Positions 27,192 through 35,601 of a DNA stretch of 64,000 nucleotides are shown piece after piece. Numbering within the stretch: the first letter of the stretch is position 1; every line of letters starts with the position of its first letter. The translations under genes were made by a program, and so were the position numbers. The DNA comes from JAHEJN01 sp963787285 (lineage in GTDB: Bacteria; Actinomycetota; Acidimicrobiia; Acidimicrobiales; JAHEJN01), in NCBI GenBank assembly GCA_963787285.1, contig CAWBCM010000008.1, forward strand, positions 1-64,000. Direction: 5' to 3'. A model generated the notes under the pieces. That model made no database searches. It was not told the origin of the DNA and was given only the letters and a program-made list of their open reading frames with translations.

Positions 27192-27285
27192 GGTGGTCTC
27201 CTACTTCGGTTCGACGATTCCCGTCTCCTACGCCCGGAGGCGACCGAAGTTGGTGACGGGTGGAATTGGCGCTCCGCTCACGCGG

Positions 27286-27306
27286 GGCCCCACCTGATGT
27301 GGGACC
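27286..27306 (-). terminator. Possible terminator hairpin between the M23 gene and rpsB
   Basis: An 8-bp stem with one G-T pair and a 5-nt loop follows the M23-like gene by about 10 bases on the minus strand. No T-run follows, so it is a weak candidate. The remaining leader of rpsB (27192-27285) shows no gene. Confidence 0.35.
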
Positions 27307-27316
27307 GTCGAGGAGT

Positions 27317-27841
27317 CTAGCGGGGTCGCCCTGGAGCGCCTCGCCGGCCGAGTTCACCCACCGACGCGACCGGGACGAGCCGCACGAACCCGCGACTGGC
27401 CTCGAACAGCAGTGAGGGGTCGAGGTAGGCCGAGCCGGCACGAACGCCGAAGTGGAAGCGGACAGCGGCGCGACCGATGCGCTCGCCGCGGTCGACGGCC
27501 ATGCCCTTCGCCACCGTGATCTCCTCGAGGCCCGAGTAGGTGGTGCGCAGCCCGTCGGGGTGGTCGATCGCCACCACCTGGCGCGACGCAACCGAGCCGG
27601 CGAAGGCCACTCGGCCGGCCCCGCTGGCGGCGACCGCCTGGCCCGGACGAGTGCGGTACTCGAGACCCCGGTTGCCAGGACCGGCGAATCGCTGCGGCGG
27701 CCGAAACGCATCGACGACGGGCGCCGCCACCGGCGGCGCGTAGCCGTCGTCGGCGCCGTGGGCCGGAACCCACGCCGTGGCCAGGACGCCGATGATGACG
27801 GCCGACATGACCAGGATCAACCACTGGACTTCATCGATCAT
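27317..27841 (-). CDS. LytM/M23-like envelope protein, probably lacking catalysis
   Basis: The 174-residue protein has an N-terminal membrane anchor (about residues 8-25) and an M23-like beta-domain with NRGLEYRTRPGQAVAASGAG, VVAIDHPDGLRTTYSGLEEI and RAAVRFHFGVRAG. In active M23 peptidases the corresponding zinc ligands are His and Asp in an HRGxD segment and two histidines in HxHF. Here these read NRGLE and RFHF, so only one ligand clearly remains. It is therefore likely a non-catalytic regulator or binder of peptidoglycan, as in EnvC/NlpD-type proteins. M23 genes often lie between whiG and rpsB in actinobacteria. Confidence 0.8.
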   Translation of the reverse strand: MIDEVQWLILVMSAVIIGVLATAWVPAHGADDGYAPPVAAPVVDAFRPPQRFAGPGNRGLEYRTRPGQAVAASGAGRVAFAGSVASRQVVAIDHPDGLRTTYSGLEEITVAKGMAVDRGERIGRAAVRFHFGVRAGSAYLDPSLLFEASRGFVRLVPVASVGELGRRGAPGRPR

Positions 27842-27934
27842 GAGCTCTCCCGGAACAGCCGCGCACAGGCGGGGAATGGTGGGAGAAGCACCCCGAACCT
27901 AGCACCCGTGATCGCCGGCGGGGAAGGGCTCGTT

Positions 27935-28708
27935 TCAGGCCGGTTTCTCGGCCAGATTCATACGCGAGCGCAGGTGCAGCACGGCCTTGGTGTGGATCTG
28001 ACACACCCGGCTCTCGGTGACGCCGAGCACTTCGCCGATGTCGTTGAGGGTCAGACCCTCGTAGTAGTAGAGCGTGAGCACGATCTTCTCGCGTTCGGGC
28101 ATTCGATTGATCGAACCGGCGAGCAGCTGGCGCATCTCCTCGATCTCGAATTGGGCGCTCGGGCCGAGGTCAGCGGTCGCAATGGTGTCGCCCAGGGTGG
28201 CGGACTCGCCTCGTTCGGAACCCGAGAGCATCTCGTCGAGAGCGGCGATGCCGCCCAGGGAGATCCGCCCCAACAGTTCGTGGAGCTGATCGACGCTGAT
28301 CTCGAGCTCGTCGGCCAGTTCGGTGTCGCTCGGGCTCCGGCCCCATCGAGCCTCGAGGTCGGTGAAGGCCTTCTCGACGGCCCGCGCCTTGGCTCGTATC
28401 GACCGCGGCACCCAGTCGATGGATCGCAGCTCGTCGAGAATGGCACCCTTGATGCGGGGAATGGCGAAGGTCTCGAACTTGAAGCCGCGGTCGAGCTCGA
28501 AGCGTTCGATCGCGTCGATGAGACCGAACATGCCATAGCTCACGAGATCGGCGTGCTCGACGTTCTGCGGGAGACCGACCGCCACCCGTCCGGCGACGTA
28601 CTTGACCACCGGCGAGTAGCTCACGATCAGCTGATCGCGGGTCGCGGGATCGCGCCGATCGACGTAGTCGGCCCACAGTTCGTCGATGTTGTCGGGAAGA
28701 TCTGCCAT
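27935..28708 (-). CDS. whiG: FliA/WhiG-type RNA polymerase sigma factor
   Basis: The 257-residue protein has sigma regions 2, 3 and 4: YSPVVKYVAGRVAVGLP, DLVSYGMFGLIDAIERFE, FKFETFAIPRIKGAILDELR, SIDWVPRSIRAKAR, and the C-terminal helix-turn-helix LNDIGEVLGVTESRVCQIHTKAVLHLR. This is the sigma-28 class, which drives motility genes in many bacteria and sporulation in Streptomyces. No flagellar genes are in view. The upstream frame is longer, but ATG 28708 (MADLPDNIDELW) is only 2 bases after the xerC stop and matches the family start. Its target regulon here is unknown. Confidence 0.88.
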   Translation of the reverse strand: MADLPDNIDELWADYVDRRDPATRDQLIVSYSPVVKYVAGRVAVGLPQNVEHADLVSYGMFGLIDAIERFELDRGFKFETFAIPRIKGAILDELRSIDWVPRSIRAKARAVEKAFTDLEARWGRSPSDTELADELEISVDQLHELLGRISLGGIAALDEMLSGSERGESATLGDTIATADLGPSAQFEIEEMRQLLAGSINRMPEREKIVLTLYYYEGLTLNDIGEVLGVTESRVCQIHTKAVLHLRSRMNLAEKPA

Positions 28709-28710
28709 GG

Positions 28711-29592
28711 TCAGCCGCGGGGGTGCGTCGATTCGAGGACCGCGCGCAGGCGCTCCTTGCTCACGTGGGTGTAGATCTGGGTGCTGCCGAGATCGGCATG
28801 CCCGAGGAGTTCCTGCACGGCTCTCAAGTCGGCACCTCCGTCGAGGAGATGAGTCGCGAAGGTGTGACGCAGGGCATGCGGGTGCGTCGGCGACGGCGCA
28901 CAGCGATCGACGATCCGGCGGGCATCGCGGGGCGTGAGGCGCCGCCCGGTGAGGTTGAGGAAGACCGCTGCGGGCGGCGAGTGGTCGGAGACGAGCTGGT
29001 GGCGACCGCGACGCAGCCAGAGGTCGAGGGCGACGACGGCGGGGGCCGACAGGGGCACCTGGCGTTTCTTGCTGCCCTTCCCGAGCACCGTGGCCCGGCC
29101 GCGGTCGAGATCGAGGTCGCCGGTGTCGAGCCCACACAGTTCACTGATACGCACCCCGCTGCCGTAGAGCATCTCGAGCACGGCGAGGTCACGCAGCCGA
29201 CGGTGCTCCGGGTCACCGGTGACCGAGGCACGCGGGTGGTCGAGCAGCGTGTCGATCTCGGAGGCCTTGAGCACCCGCGGCAACCGGCCGTCGGCCCGGG
29301 GCGCACTGACGCCGATGGTGGGATCGGTCTCGGCGAGTCCCGAACGGGTGGCCCACCGGTAGTAACGGCGCAGCGACGACAGCTTGCGGGCAATCGTGCG
29401 GCGGGCGTAGCCGTGGGCCGTGAGGGTGGCCAGATAGCCGCGAACATGGCGACGGGTCACCTGGCCGGGTCGGTCGATGCCGCGCTCGGAGACGGCCTCG
29501 GCGAAGGCCGCGAGGTCGCGCGAGTACACGGTCACCGTGTCATTGCTCACCGAGGTGAGCGACAATGCGAAGTCGTCCAGATCCCACGCCAC
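28711..29592 (-). CDS. xerC: Tyrosine recombinase XerC
   Basis: XerC/D recombinases resolve chromosome dimers at dif. The 293-residue protein has the N-terminal SAM-like core-binding domain and the catalytic residues in order: Arg in GSGVRISELCGL, Lys in GKGSKKRQVPL, the HxxR box in HALRHTFATHLLDGG, His in LLGHADLGSTQIY, and the nucleophile Tyr in YTHVS. Its place next to whiG and dprA supports xerC rather than a phage integrase. I saw no att-like repeats nearby. Confidence 0.9.
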   Translation of the reverse strand: MAWDLDDFALSLTSVSNDTVTVYSRDLAAFAEAVSERGIDRPGQVTRRHVRGYLATLTAHGYARRTIARKLSSLRRYYRWATRSGLAETDPTIGVSAPRADGRLPRVLKASEIDTLLDHPRASVTGDPEHRRLRDLAVLEMLYGSGVRISELCGLDTGDLDLDRGRATVLGKGSKKRQVPLSAPAVVALDLWLRRGRHQLVSDHSPPAAVFLNLTGRRLTPRDARRIVDRCAPSPTHPHALRHTFATHLLDGGADLRAVQELLGHADLGSTQIYTHVSKERLRAVLESTHPRG

Positions 29593-29636
29593 CGGCCCAA
29601 CCTAGTCCTGCGACCTGGTCATTCGATGGAGGCTCG

Positions 29637-29652
29637 ACCGCCCGGAGGCGGT
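29637..29652 (-). terminator. Hairpin between the lipoprotein gene and xerC
   Basis: A 6-bp perfect stem (ACCGCC and GGCGGT, 4-nt loop) lies in the 118-base gap 29593-29710, downstream of the lipoprotein gene on the minus strand. There is no T-tract, so a terminator role is only tentative. Nothing else recognisable is in the gap. Confidence 0.3.
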
Positions 29653-29710
29653 AGCTGCGACCGGCGCTGACCACCTCGTTCGGGTGCGAACCGTGTCGTT
29701 GCGCCCGTGC

Positions 29711-30172
29711 TCACTCGAGCCAGAATTCACACGATCCCATGAGCGGCTCCGTCGACCGGCCGCCGCAGCTCTCGGCGAGGCGTTCCTCGGGACTGTCGAT
29801 CGGCGAGGTCAACCACAGGTCGTCGCAGGCGGCGTTGTCTCCGGCCCGACACTGTCGGGCCAGCGTCTTCATGTCCATCGGCGCCGGGTTCGGGCTCGAG
29901 GACTCGATGCCGGAGAACGCCTCGTCGAACGCCGCCGTGAGCTCGTCCTCGAGGTCGGCGAACTCGGAGGTGAAGAGCTGGGTCAGAGCGTCGTCGAGAC
30001 AGCTGCCTGGCTGCGACACGGTGCCGCCGGCGTCGGCATCGGCGAGCCCGTCGATGACACAGTCGATCGACTCGTCGTTCAGACCGTCGGCGCGGAGCTG
30101 GTCTCGGATCTGCCCCTCGGGGCTCGCACAGGCCGCGCTCACCAGGATGAGCACCGCGATGATTCGGCGCAT
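29711..30172 (-). CDS. Small secreted lipoprotein of unknown function
   Basis: From ATG 30172 the product is 153 residues. It has a signal peptide MRRIIAVLILVSAAC whose LVSAAC is a good lipobox, so it should be lipidated on the cysteine and anchored outside the membrane. The mature part is acidic, with four further cysteines (DCVID, GSCLDD, RQCRAGDNAACDDL) and a final GSCEFWLE; disulfides are likely. RDQLRADGLNDESIDCVIDGL recalls helical domains seen in other actinobacterial lipoproteins. I do not recognise a function. It lies between dprA and xerC on the same strand. Confidence 0.75.
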   Translation of the reverse strand: MRRIIAVLILVSAACASPEGQIRDQLRADGLNDESIDCVIDGLADADAGGTVSQPGSCLDDALTQLFTSEFADLEDELTAAFDEAFSGIESSSPNPAPMDMKTLARQCRAGDNAACDDLWLTSPIDSPEERLAESCGGRSTEPLMGSCEFWLE

Positions 30173-30245
30173 GATTGGCCATCGGAGCGGCGGGTACCGA
30201 TGTGAACCGCCGGTGGCGCAATGGGCCGCCGGACCCAGCGCACCC

Positions 30246-31355
30246 TCACGCAGCCGCGACCCGTTCGAGCCATGCCCCGCGCCGGGCAATCCAGCCCGAG
30301 CCGAGAAGCTCCTCGATGGCGGTCGAGACCTCGCCGATCGTGAGCTCGGTGCGGTGAACGAGCACCTCGAGGTCGACCGGCTGCCAGCAGAAGGCCTCGA
30401 TCACTCGGCGACCAAGCGGGCTCGGCGCACGTCGGGGCGTCCTACGCAACGAGACTGCCGCGCTGAGGCCGAGCAGGGTCAGGACATCGGCGGCGGCACA
30501 GGCCGGAGCGCAACCCTCGCCGAGGAGACGGTTCGTGCCCGCCGATGTCGGACTTCGGATCGGGCCGGGCACGGCCATGACCGGGATGTCGCGGCGGGCC
30601 GCCTCGGCAACGGTGTGCATGGATCCGCCGGTGAGGTCGGACTCGACCACGACCACCACATCGGCCAGGCCGGCGATGATGCGATTACGCGCCGGGAACC
30701 GCCAGCGGTCCGGGGCCACCCCGAGCGGCACCTCGCTGACCACCGCCCCGGCTTCGGCAACCGCTCGCCACAGGGCTCGGTTGCGCGACGGGTAGACCCG
30801 ATCGAGGCCACACGCAACGACAGCCACGGGCGCCGCTACTGCGGCGTGGAGCGCGCCCGCGTGGGCCGCGCCGTCGATGCCGAGCGCCAGACCCGAGACC
30901 ACGCACACACCGGCCGCGGCAAGATTGCGACCGAGCTCGAAGGCCACATCGGCGCCGTAGCGGGAGCAGCGGCGGGTACCCACGACGGCGACCCGGGGCA
31001 ACTGCAGCGGCCCGAGGTCGCCGTCGATGAAAAGTGCCGCCGGCGGCTCGGGATCGTCGATCAGGATGTCGGGGTAGGCGGCACTCCCCCACCGGGCCAC
31101 GCCGATCCCGCTCTGCCGGTACTGGTTCCACCTCTGCTCGACGTCGATGCGAGCCGCCTGCACCCGCCAGGCCCGCATGAGCTCACGGTCGATCGCGACG
31201 TCGGATCCGATCGATCCGTCGACGACTCGCTGCCACACCCGCGCCGGGGAGCCGAGCCCCAGGACGATCCGGAGACGGGCGGGTCCCATGCCGTTGAGCT
31301 CGCTCAACATGGCGAGCCACGCCTCGTCGGGTAGCCGTTCACCGGCCATCGGCAT
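30246..31355 (-). CDS. dprA: DNA-processing protein DprA
   Basis: DprA binds incoming single-stranded DNA and loads RecA during natural transformation. The 369-residue sequence shows the Rossmann core VAVVGTRRCSRYGADVAFEL, VVSGLALGIDGAAHAGAL, VACGLDRVYP, SEVPLGVAPDRWRFPARNRIIAGLAD and TGGSMHTVAEAARRDIPVMAVPG. A C-terminal winged helix follows at about residues 305-365. Two ATGs compete (31355 and 31349); both lie inside the end of comM, which overlaps by about 17 bases. The pair comM-dprA is typical. Confidence 0.93.
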   Translation of the reverse strand: MPMAGERLPDEAWLAMLSELNGMGPARLRIVLGLGSPARVWQRVVDGSIGSDVAIDRELMRAWRVQAARIDVEQRWNQYRQSGIGVARWGSAAYPDILIDDPEPPAALFIDGDLGPLQLPRVAVVGTRRCSRYGADVAFELGRNLAAAGVCVVSGLALGIDGAAHAGALHAAVAAPVAVVACGLDRVYPSRNRALWRAVAEAGAVVSEVPLGVAPDRWRFPARNRIIAGLADVVVVVESDLTGGSMHTVAEAARRDIPVMAVPGPIRSPTSAGTNRLLGEGCAPACAAADVLTLLGLSAAVSLRRTPRRAPSPLGRRVIEAFCWQPVDLEVLVHRTELTIGEVSTAIEELLGSGWIARRGAWLERVAAA

Positions 31356-32865
31356 ACCCCTCGCAACTCCCGAGCGGTTCGATGCGGAACTGCAGTGCCT
31401 GGGCCAGATGCGGCGCGGTCACTTCGGAATGGTCGTCGAGATCGGCGATGGTGCGGGCCACCGCCCGAACCCGCTGGATCCCCCGGGCGCTGAGGCGTCC
31501 GTCGGTGACCGCAGCCTCGACCACCCGCAGGGCGTCGCTGTCGCATCGGAGGGGAGCGAACCGGTCGAGCGCCGGGGCATCGAGCTCGGCGTTGAAGCGA
31601 ACGCCTCGCCCCGCAGCCGTCGCGCGAGCTCGGGCCACACGCTCGGCCACGACATGCGACGGCTCGCCGGGAGGTGCGGTGAACAGGTCGTGGGCGCTGG
31701 GGCGGGCCACGTGAACCCGCAGATCGAACCGGTCGAGCAGCGGCCCCGACAGGCGTCGGGCGTAGCGCAGCCGGGCGGTGGGACTGCACCGACAGGCGCC
31801 CGGTCGGCCGAGCTCGCCGCACGGGCACGGGTTGGTCGCGCCCACCAGCAGCACCCGCGCCGGGAACTCCACGGTGCCCGCCGCCCGAGCCACCCGAATC
31901 CGCCCCTCCTCGAGGGGCTGGCGCAGTCCGTCGAGCGCCGTGGGGCCGAACTCGCCCATCTCGTCGAGGAACAGCACGCCCCCGTGGGCCGCGGAGACCT
32001 CGCCCGGACGCATCGTGGAGGACCCGCCCCCCACGAGCGACACCGCCGAGGCGCCGTGATGAGGGGCCCGGAACGGAGGGCGGCACACCAGCCCGCCGCC
32101 GGGCAACGCGATACCCGCGGCGGAGTGGATGCGGGTGACGTCGAGAGCGATGTCGGGGCTCAGATCGGGAAGGAGTCCGGGAAGACGACGGGCGAGCATG
32201 GTCTTGCCGGCCCCGGGTGGACCGACGAGCAGAAGGTGATGCCCACCCGCGGCGGCGATCTCGAGCGCCCGCCGAGCCACCGCCTGGCCCCGGACATCGG
32301 CGAGATCGGGAGCGGCGGGCGGCTCGACCAGGGAGGGAGACGCCGGGATCGGTGGCCACTCGCGCTCGCCGGACAGCACCAGCACCAGCTCGAGGAGGCT
32401 CGACACCGGATGGACGCGCTGGCGGCCCAACAGGCCGGCCTCGTGCGCATTACCGATCGGGACGGCCACGCGGGGAGCGGCCACCGCATCGGTCAGCGGG
32501 AGGGCGCCCGAGATCGGGCGGATCGACCCGTCGAGCCCGAGCTCGCCCAGCGCGCCGAGCCCGTCGACCGCGCTGGCCGGCAACGCGCCGTCGGCCACCA
32601 GAACCCCGACGGCAATGGCCAGATCGAGGGCAGCGCCCTCCTTGCGGAGCCCCGACGGGGCCAGATTGACGGTGATGCGCCGCAGTGGCCACGCCAGACC
32701 GCTGCTCAGGACCGCGGCCCGAACCCGATCGCACGCTTCGCGGCACGATGCATCGGGTAGCCCGACGACGGTGAAGCCGGGCAGACCGTTCGAGACGTGA
32801 ACCTCGACGGCCACCGGTTGACCGACCACCCCGCGCAGGGTGGCCGCAGCAATGGATGCCAGCAC
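31339..32865 (-). CDS. comM: YifB/ComM family Mg-chelatase-like AAA+ ATPase
   Basis: ComM-type helicases promote branch migration during DNA uptake and recombination. The 508-residue protein has the N-terminal Lon-like domain (VHVSNGLPGFTVVGLPDAS, ITVNLAPSGLRKEG), Walker A GPPGAGKTMLAR, FRAPHHGASAVSLVGGG, Walker B VLFLDEMGEF, TNPCPCGELG and the arginine-finger region SGPLLDRFDLRVHV. I place the start at GTG 32865 (VLASIAAATLRG), preceded by AGAGGAG, rather than the longer frame from 32916. The gene overlaps dprA. Nothing is seen in 32866-32999. Confidence 0.92.
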   Translation of the reverse strand: MLASIAAATLRGVVGQPVAVEVHVSNGLPGFTVVGLPDASCREACDRVRAAVLSSGLAWPLRRITVNLAPSGLRKEGAALDLAIAVGVLVADGALPASAVDGLGALGELGLDGSIRPISGALPLTDAVAAPRVAVPIGNAHEAGLLGRQRVHPVSSLLELVLVLSGEREWPPIPASPSLVEPPAAPDLADVRGQAVARRALEIAAAGGHHLLLVGPPGAGKTMLARRLPGLLPDLSPDIALDVTRIHSAAGIALPGGGLVCRPPFRAPHHGASAVSLVGGGSSTMRPGEVSAAHGGVLFLDEMGEFGPTALDGLRQPLEEGRIRVARAAGTVEFPARVLLVGATNPCPCGELGRPGACRCSPTARLRYARRLSGPLLDRFDLRVHVARPSAHDLFTAPPGEPSHVVAERVARARATAAGRGVRFNAELDAPALDRFAPLRCDSDALRVVEAAVTDGRLSARGIQRVRAVARTIADLDDHSEVTAPHLAQALQFRIEPLGSCEGYADGR

Positions 32866-32999
32866 GACACGCTCCTCTGCTCGATGAGGGAGCGGCCCAC
32901 GGACCACCGACTGCAATCGAAGCTAGCGAGACGGTGTGACGGTCGATCGTCGGAGGGATAGGTTGGCCGCCCATCCGAGAGCGCACCGAGGTGAGCCGA

Positions 33000-33356
33000 C
33001 TACTCGATGTCGGCGAGAACCTCACGCGTGTAGCGCACGACCGCCTCGATCTCGGCCGGTTCGAGACGGCCACCGTAGGCGGGCATACCGCCTTTGCCGT
33101 TGGTCACCAGGTCGATCTGGTCGGCGATGTCGGGGTAATCGGCCACCACTGCGCCCCCGTTGAGCTGAGGCCCTCGACCGCCGCCACCGCTACCGCCGTG
33201 GCACTGAACGCAGTTTCCCTGGTAGAGGTCACGACCCTGCGCGAGCACGGGGTCGGGTCGTCCGTCGGCGCCGAGGGGAACCTCGGGTGCGCCGGGAGAG
33301 CACGCGCCGAGGGCGAGCGCGAAGACCAGAGTCGCCCCGACCGGGAGGATCCTCAT
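33000..33356 (-). CDS. Small c-type cytochrome lipoprotein
   Basis: The 118-residue product starts MRILPVGATLVFALALGAC, a lipoprotein signal with lipobox LALGAC. It contains one heme-binding motif CVQCH at about residue 49, with a likely axial methionine in KGGMPAYGGRLEPAEI. The fold is class I cytochrome c, tethered outside the membrane, able to shuttle electrons to a terminal oxidase or other reductase. Its ATG overlaps the end of the enoyl-CoA hydratase gene by 4 bases, an odd functional pairing. The partner enzyme is unknown. Confidence 0.88.
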   Translation of the reverse strand: MRILPVGATLVFALALGACSPGAPEVPLGADGRPDPVLAQGRDLYQGNCVQCHGGSGGGGRGPQLNGGAVVADYPDIADQIDLVTNGKGGMPAYGGRLEPAEIEAVVRYTREVLADIE

Positions 33357-34126
33357 CGTCCGACGAAAGTGGGATCGCGCTTCTCGACCCAGGCGGCCAT
33401 GGCCTCGACCACGTCGTCGGTCGTGAAGTTGAGCGCCTGGGCGTTGGCCTCGGCCAGCAGCGCCTCGGCGAAGGTGCGACCGAGCGAATGGTCGAGCAGC
33501 GCCTTGGACGCGGCCAGGGCGATGGGCGGCCCCGCCTCGAGACGATCGGCCCACTCGTCGACGGCGGCGTCGAGGTCGGCGAGCGGTACCACCTTGTTCA
33601 CCAGGCCGACCCGGGCGGCCTCGTCGGCGGGCAGGATGTCGGCCAGCAGGGCGAGCTCCTTGGCCTTGTGCATGCCGACCAACCGCGGCAGCAACCACGA
33701 GCCGCCGAAGTCGAGCGACAGCGACCGGCGGGCGAAGATCTCGCTGAAACGCGCCCGGTCGCTGGCCACCACCAAATCGCATCCGAGCGCCAGGTTGAGT
33801 CCCGCACCCGCCGCAACTCCGTCGACCCGGGCGATCGACGGCATCGGGAGATCGTGCAGGGCCTGGGCCGCCTGGTTCACCACGGCCATCGCCGCCACGC
33901 CCCTGCGCTCGGCACGGTCCTGGCTCGGACCGACATCGGCACCCGAGCAGAACTCGCCGTTGGCGCCGGTGATGACCACCACCCGCACCGAGGCATCGGC
34001 GGCGAGCGCGAGCAGGTGATCGCGCAGACCCGCCCACATCGGCGCGGTGATCGCGTTCTTGGTTCGGGCCCGGTCGAGGGTGAGGGTGGCCCGAGCCCCC
34101 TTGCGAGCGAGGTGAAGTCCGTCCAT
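33353..34126 (-). CDS. Enoyl-CoA hydratase/isomerase family protein
   Basis: The 257-residue crotonase-fold protein has VVVITGANGEFCSGADV, the oxyanion-hole and catalytic loop SIARVDGVAAGAGLNLALGCD, FGGSWLLPRLVGMHKAKEL and VGLVNKVVP. These enzymes hydrate or isomerise enoyl-CoA thioesters in fatty acid or aromatic degradation. The usual second glutamate position is occupied within SLDFGGSW, where glutamate is not seen, so substrate and exact reaction are open. ATG 34126 (MDGLHLARKG) is chosen; the longer frame upstream is the shadow of the plus-strand small genes. It lies next to no other beta-oxidation genes. Confidence 0.88.
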   Translation of the reverse strand: MDGLHLARKGARATLTLDRARTKNAITAPMWAGLRDHLLALAADASVRVVVITGANGEFCSGADVGPSQDRAERRGVAAMAVVNQAAQALHDLPMPSIARVDGVAAGAGLNLALGCDLVVASDRARFSEIFARRSLSLDFGGSWLLPRLVGMHKAKELALLADILPADEAARVGLVNKVVPLADLDAAVDEWADRLEAGPPIALAASKALLDHSLGRTFAEALLAEANAQALNFTTDDVVEAMAAWVEKRDPTFVGR

Positions 34127-34147
34127 GGAGGGCACACTAGGGGGCCT

Positions 34148-34258
34148 ATGGGCTTCGATCCCACCCGGAAGCACCGTCGGAGCGCCTTCGACTACTGGTA
34201 CGTCGGTGCCGGCCTCGTGGTCTTCGCGGCTCTCGTGCTGTGGGCGCTGGTGGGCTGA
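34148..34258 (+). CDS. 36-residue single-pass membrane protein
   Basis: A short gene on the plus strand, divergent from the enoyl-CoA hydratase gene with 21 bases between starts. The peptide has a basic amphipathic start MGFDPTRKHRRSAFDYWY and one hydrophobic helix, VGAGLVVFAALVLWALVG, to its end. I do not recognise a function. It is followed after 3 bases by the zinc-binding protein gene, so the two are probably an operon. Its clear charge layout (basic inside, hydrophobic end) supports it as real, but it is below usual size limits. Confidence 0.6.
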   Translation: MGFDPTRKHRRSAFDYWYVGAGLVVFAALVLWALVG

Positions 34259-34261
34259 ACG

Positions 34262-34474
34262 ATGCATCCCGATCTCTGGCACGACAACGCCGTCGAGACG
34301 CGCTTCATCCAGCCCTACCAGGCCACCAAGACGTACCTGTGCCCGGGCTGCAACCGCGACATTCCACCTGGGCTCGGCCACATGGTTGCCGTGCCCCACG
34401 AGGCGCCCGACCTCCGCCGGCACTGGCATCGCGGATGCTGGAACGGCCGCAAGACCCGTCGTCCCCGCGACTAA
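34262..34474 (+). CDS. Small Cys/His protein of a conserved actinobacterial family
   Basis: The 70-residue protein contains TKTYLCPGCNRDIPPGLGHMV and HWHRGCW, a likely zinc site made of a CPGC pair and a later His/Cys. The pattern matches a small actinobacterial family often labelled ATP/GTP-binding protein, though no P-loop is visible here, so that label is not supported by the sequence. The C-terminus is basic. Its TAA shares bases with the convergent DUF3152 gene's stop (4-base overlap). Function unknown. Confidence 0.7.
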   Translation: MHPDLWHDNAVETRFIQPYQATKTYLCPGCNRDIPPGLGHMVAVPHEAPDLRRHWHRGCWNGRKTRRPRD

Positions 34475-35247
34475 CCCTCGGTGTCGTCGCGTAGGGGCCA
34501 CGGATTGGCCACGCACGACTCGACCGACTTGGTCTGTTGCATCATCACCGGAGCCGGGAGCCCGGCGCCCGGACACCCGACGTGGTTGTGCCGGAGGGCA
34601 TGGCCGATCTCGTGGTTGATCAGGTACACGCGGTAGAGGTCGATCGACAGGAAGTCGTCGGCCCCGGAGCGCCAGCGATTCACGTTGAGCACGGTGCGCT
34701 CTTGTTCGATGGTGCAGCTGAAGACGCCGTTGGTCTGGAACGGCAGGCACAGCTGATCGGTGGTCGAGGGCGACGCGAGGACGACCCGGGTGTCGGGGTC
34801 GGCATCGACCCGTCGCCACGTGACCTCCCCGGTGCCGATCCACGAACGCTCGTCGAAGAGGATGCGTTGCACCTCGGCGGCGAAGCACTGGCCGTCGATG
34901 GCCACTCCGTCCTCGATCTCGATCGTGAAGGTTCGCACCGGTCCGGTTCCGGCCGTGGCGTTGTCGCCGGGAACCACCGCCACCGTGCCCTGGGGTGTGT
35001 CGGGGTCGCCGGTGTCACACGACGTTGCGCCCAGCGGTGGCGGGGTCGGCGTCGGGGTCGAGGCCGGCGTCGGGACGACGGTGGGAACGGCGACCGCGGT
35101 GGGTTCGGCGATCGGTACGTCGACCGGTGAGGGGGCGGCGGCGGTGACCACCGCCGGCTGCGGTTCGCCCGCCCGTCCCGACCACCATCCGAGCGCCACG
35201 ACCAGGAGACCCAACGAGAGCAGCGAGGCAACAGCGGGACGGCGCAC
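34471..35247 (-). CDS. DUF3152 metzincin-like secreted protein
   Basis: The 258-residue product has an N-terminal membrane segment, a Pro/Thr/Val-rich linker (residues about 30-72) and a DUF3152 domain. That domain has a zinc-protease motif HEIGHALRHNHVGCPGAG, of the metzincin HExxHxxxxxH type, and PVMMQQTK downstream as a Met-turn. It carries several cysteines for disulfides. It is predicted to be an extracytoplasmic metalloprotease typical of actinobacteria; substrates are unknown. It starts 9 bases after the yraN stop. Confidence 0.85.
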   Translation of the reverse strand: MRRPAVASLLSLGLLVVALGWWSGRAGEPQPAVVTAAAPSPVDVPIAEPTAVAVPTVVPTPASTPTPTPPPLGATSCDTGDPDTPQGTVAVVPGDNATAGTGPVRTFTIEIEDGVAIDGQCFAAEVQRILFDERSWIGTGEVTWRRVDADPDTRVVLASPSTTDQLCLPFQTNGVFSCTIEQERTVLNVNRWRSGADDFLSIDLYRVYLINHEIGHALRHNHVGCPGAGLPAPVMMQQTKSVESCVANPWPLRDDTEG

Positions 35248-35256
35248 CGGAGCAGC

Positions 35257-35601
35257 CTAGAAGCCCCCCTCGACCACTTCGACCGCGCCGGCGGTGACGC
35301 CCACCGCGTCGAACCGCACCCGTCGCCCTCCACCGGGATGGGCGGCCAGCCACGTCGCCGCCAGCTGACGGACCCTGCGGGCCTTGGCCGGATGTACCGC
35401 TTCGAGGCCGGTGCCGAACCGGGCCGACGCGCGGGTCTTCACCTCGCAGAAGACGAGTTCGCCGGGCCGAGCCACGATCAGATCGATCTCGCCGTTGCGG
35501 CACCGCCAGTTGCGGTCGACCACGACGTACCCGTTCTGCTCGTACCACCGGGCGGCCAGCTGCTCACCTCTGGCGCCGAGCTCGATCCGCATGTGCGACA
35601 C
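35257..35601 (-). CDS. yraN: UPF0102 (YraN) nuclease-like protein
   Basis: The 114-residue protein has the endonuclease-like core GARGEQLAARWYEQNGYVVVDRNWRCRNGEIDLI followed by ELVFCEVKTRAS, which forms the D...ExK site of the restriction-like fold. YraN proteins are associated with recombination and sit near comM/dprA. The start is either GTG 35601 or the in-frame ATG 35592, with no strong ribosome-binding site at either. The rnhB and lepB genes that often separate rplS from yraN are missing here. Confidence 0.9.
   Translation of the reverse strand: MSHMRIELGARGEQLAARWYEQNGYVVVDRNWRCRNGEIDLIVARPGELVFCEVKTRASARFGTGLEAVHPAKARRVRQLAATWLAAHPGGGRRVRFDAVGVTAGAVEVVEGGF

Noticed and set aside
28711..29592. 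Phage or island integrase
   Set aside because: Neighbouring whiG and dprA genes, normal composition and no flanking repeats fit chromosomal XerC.
29593..29710. tRNA gene in the gap upstream of xerC
   Set aside because: Only one 6-bp hairpin is present; no cloverleaf, T-loop or acceptor pairing could be drawn.
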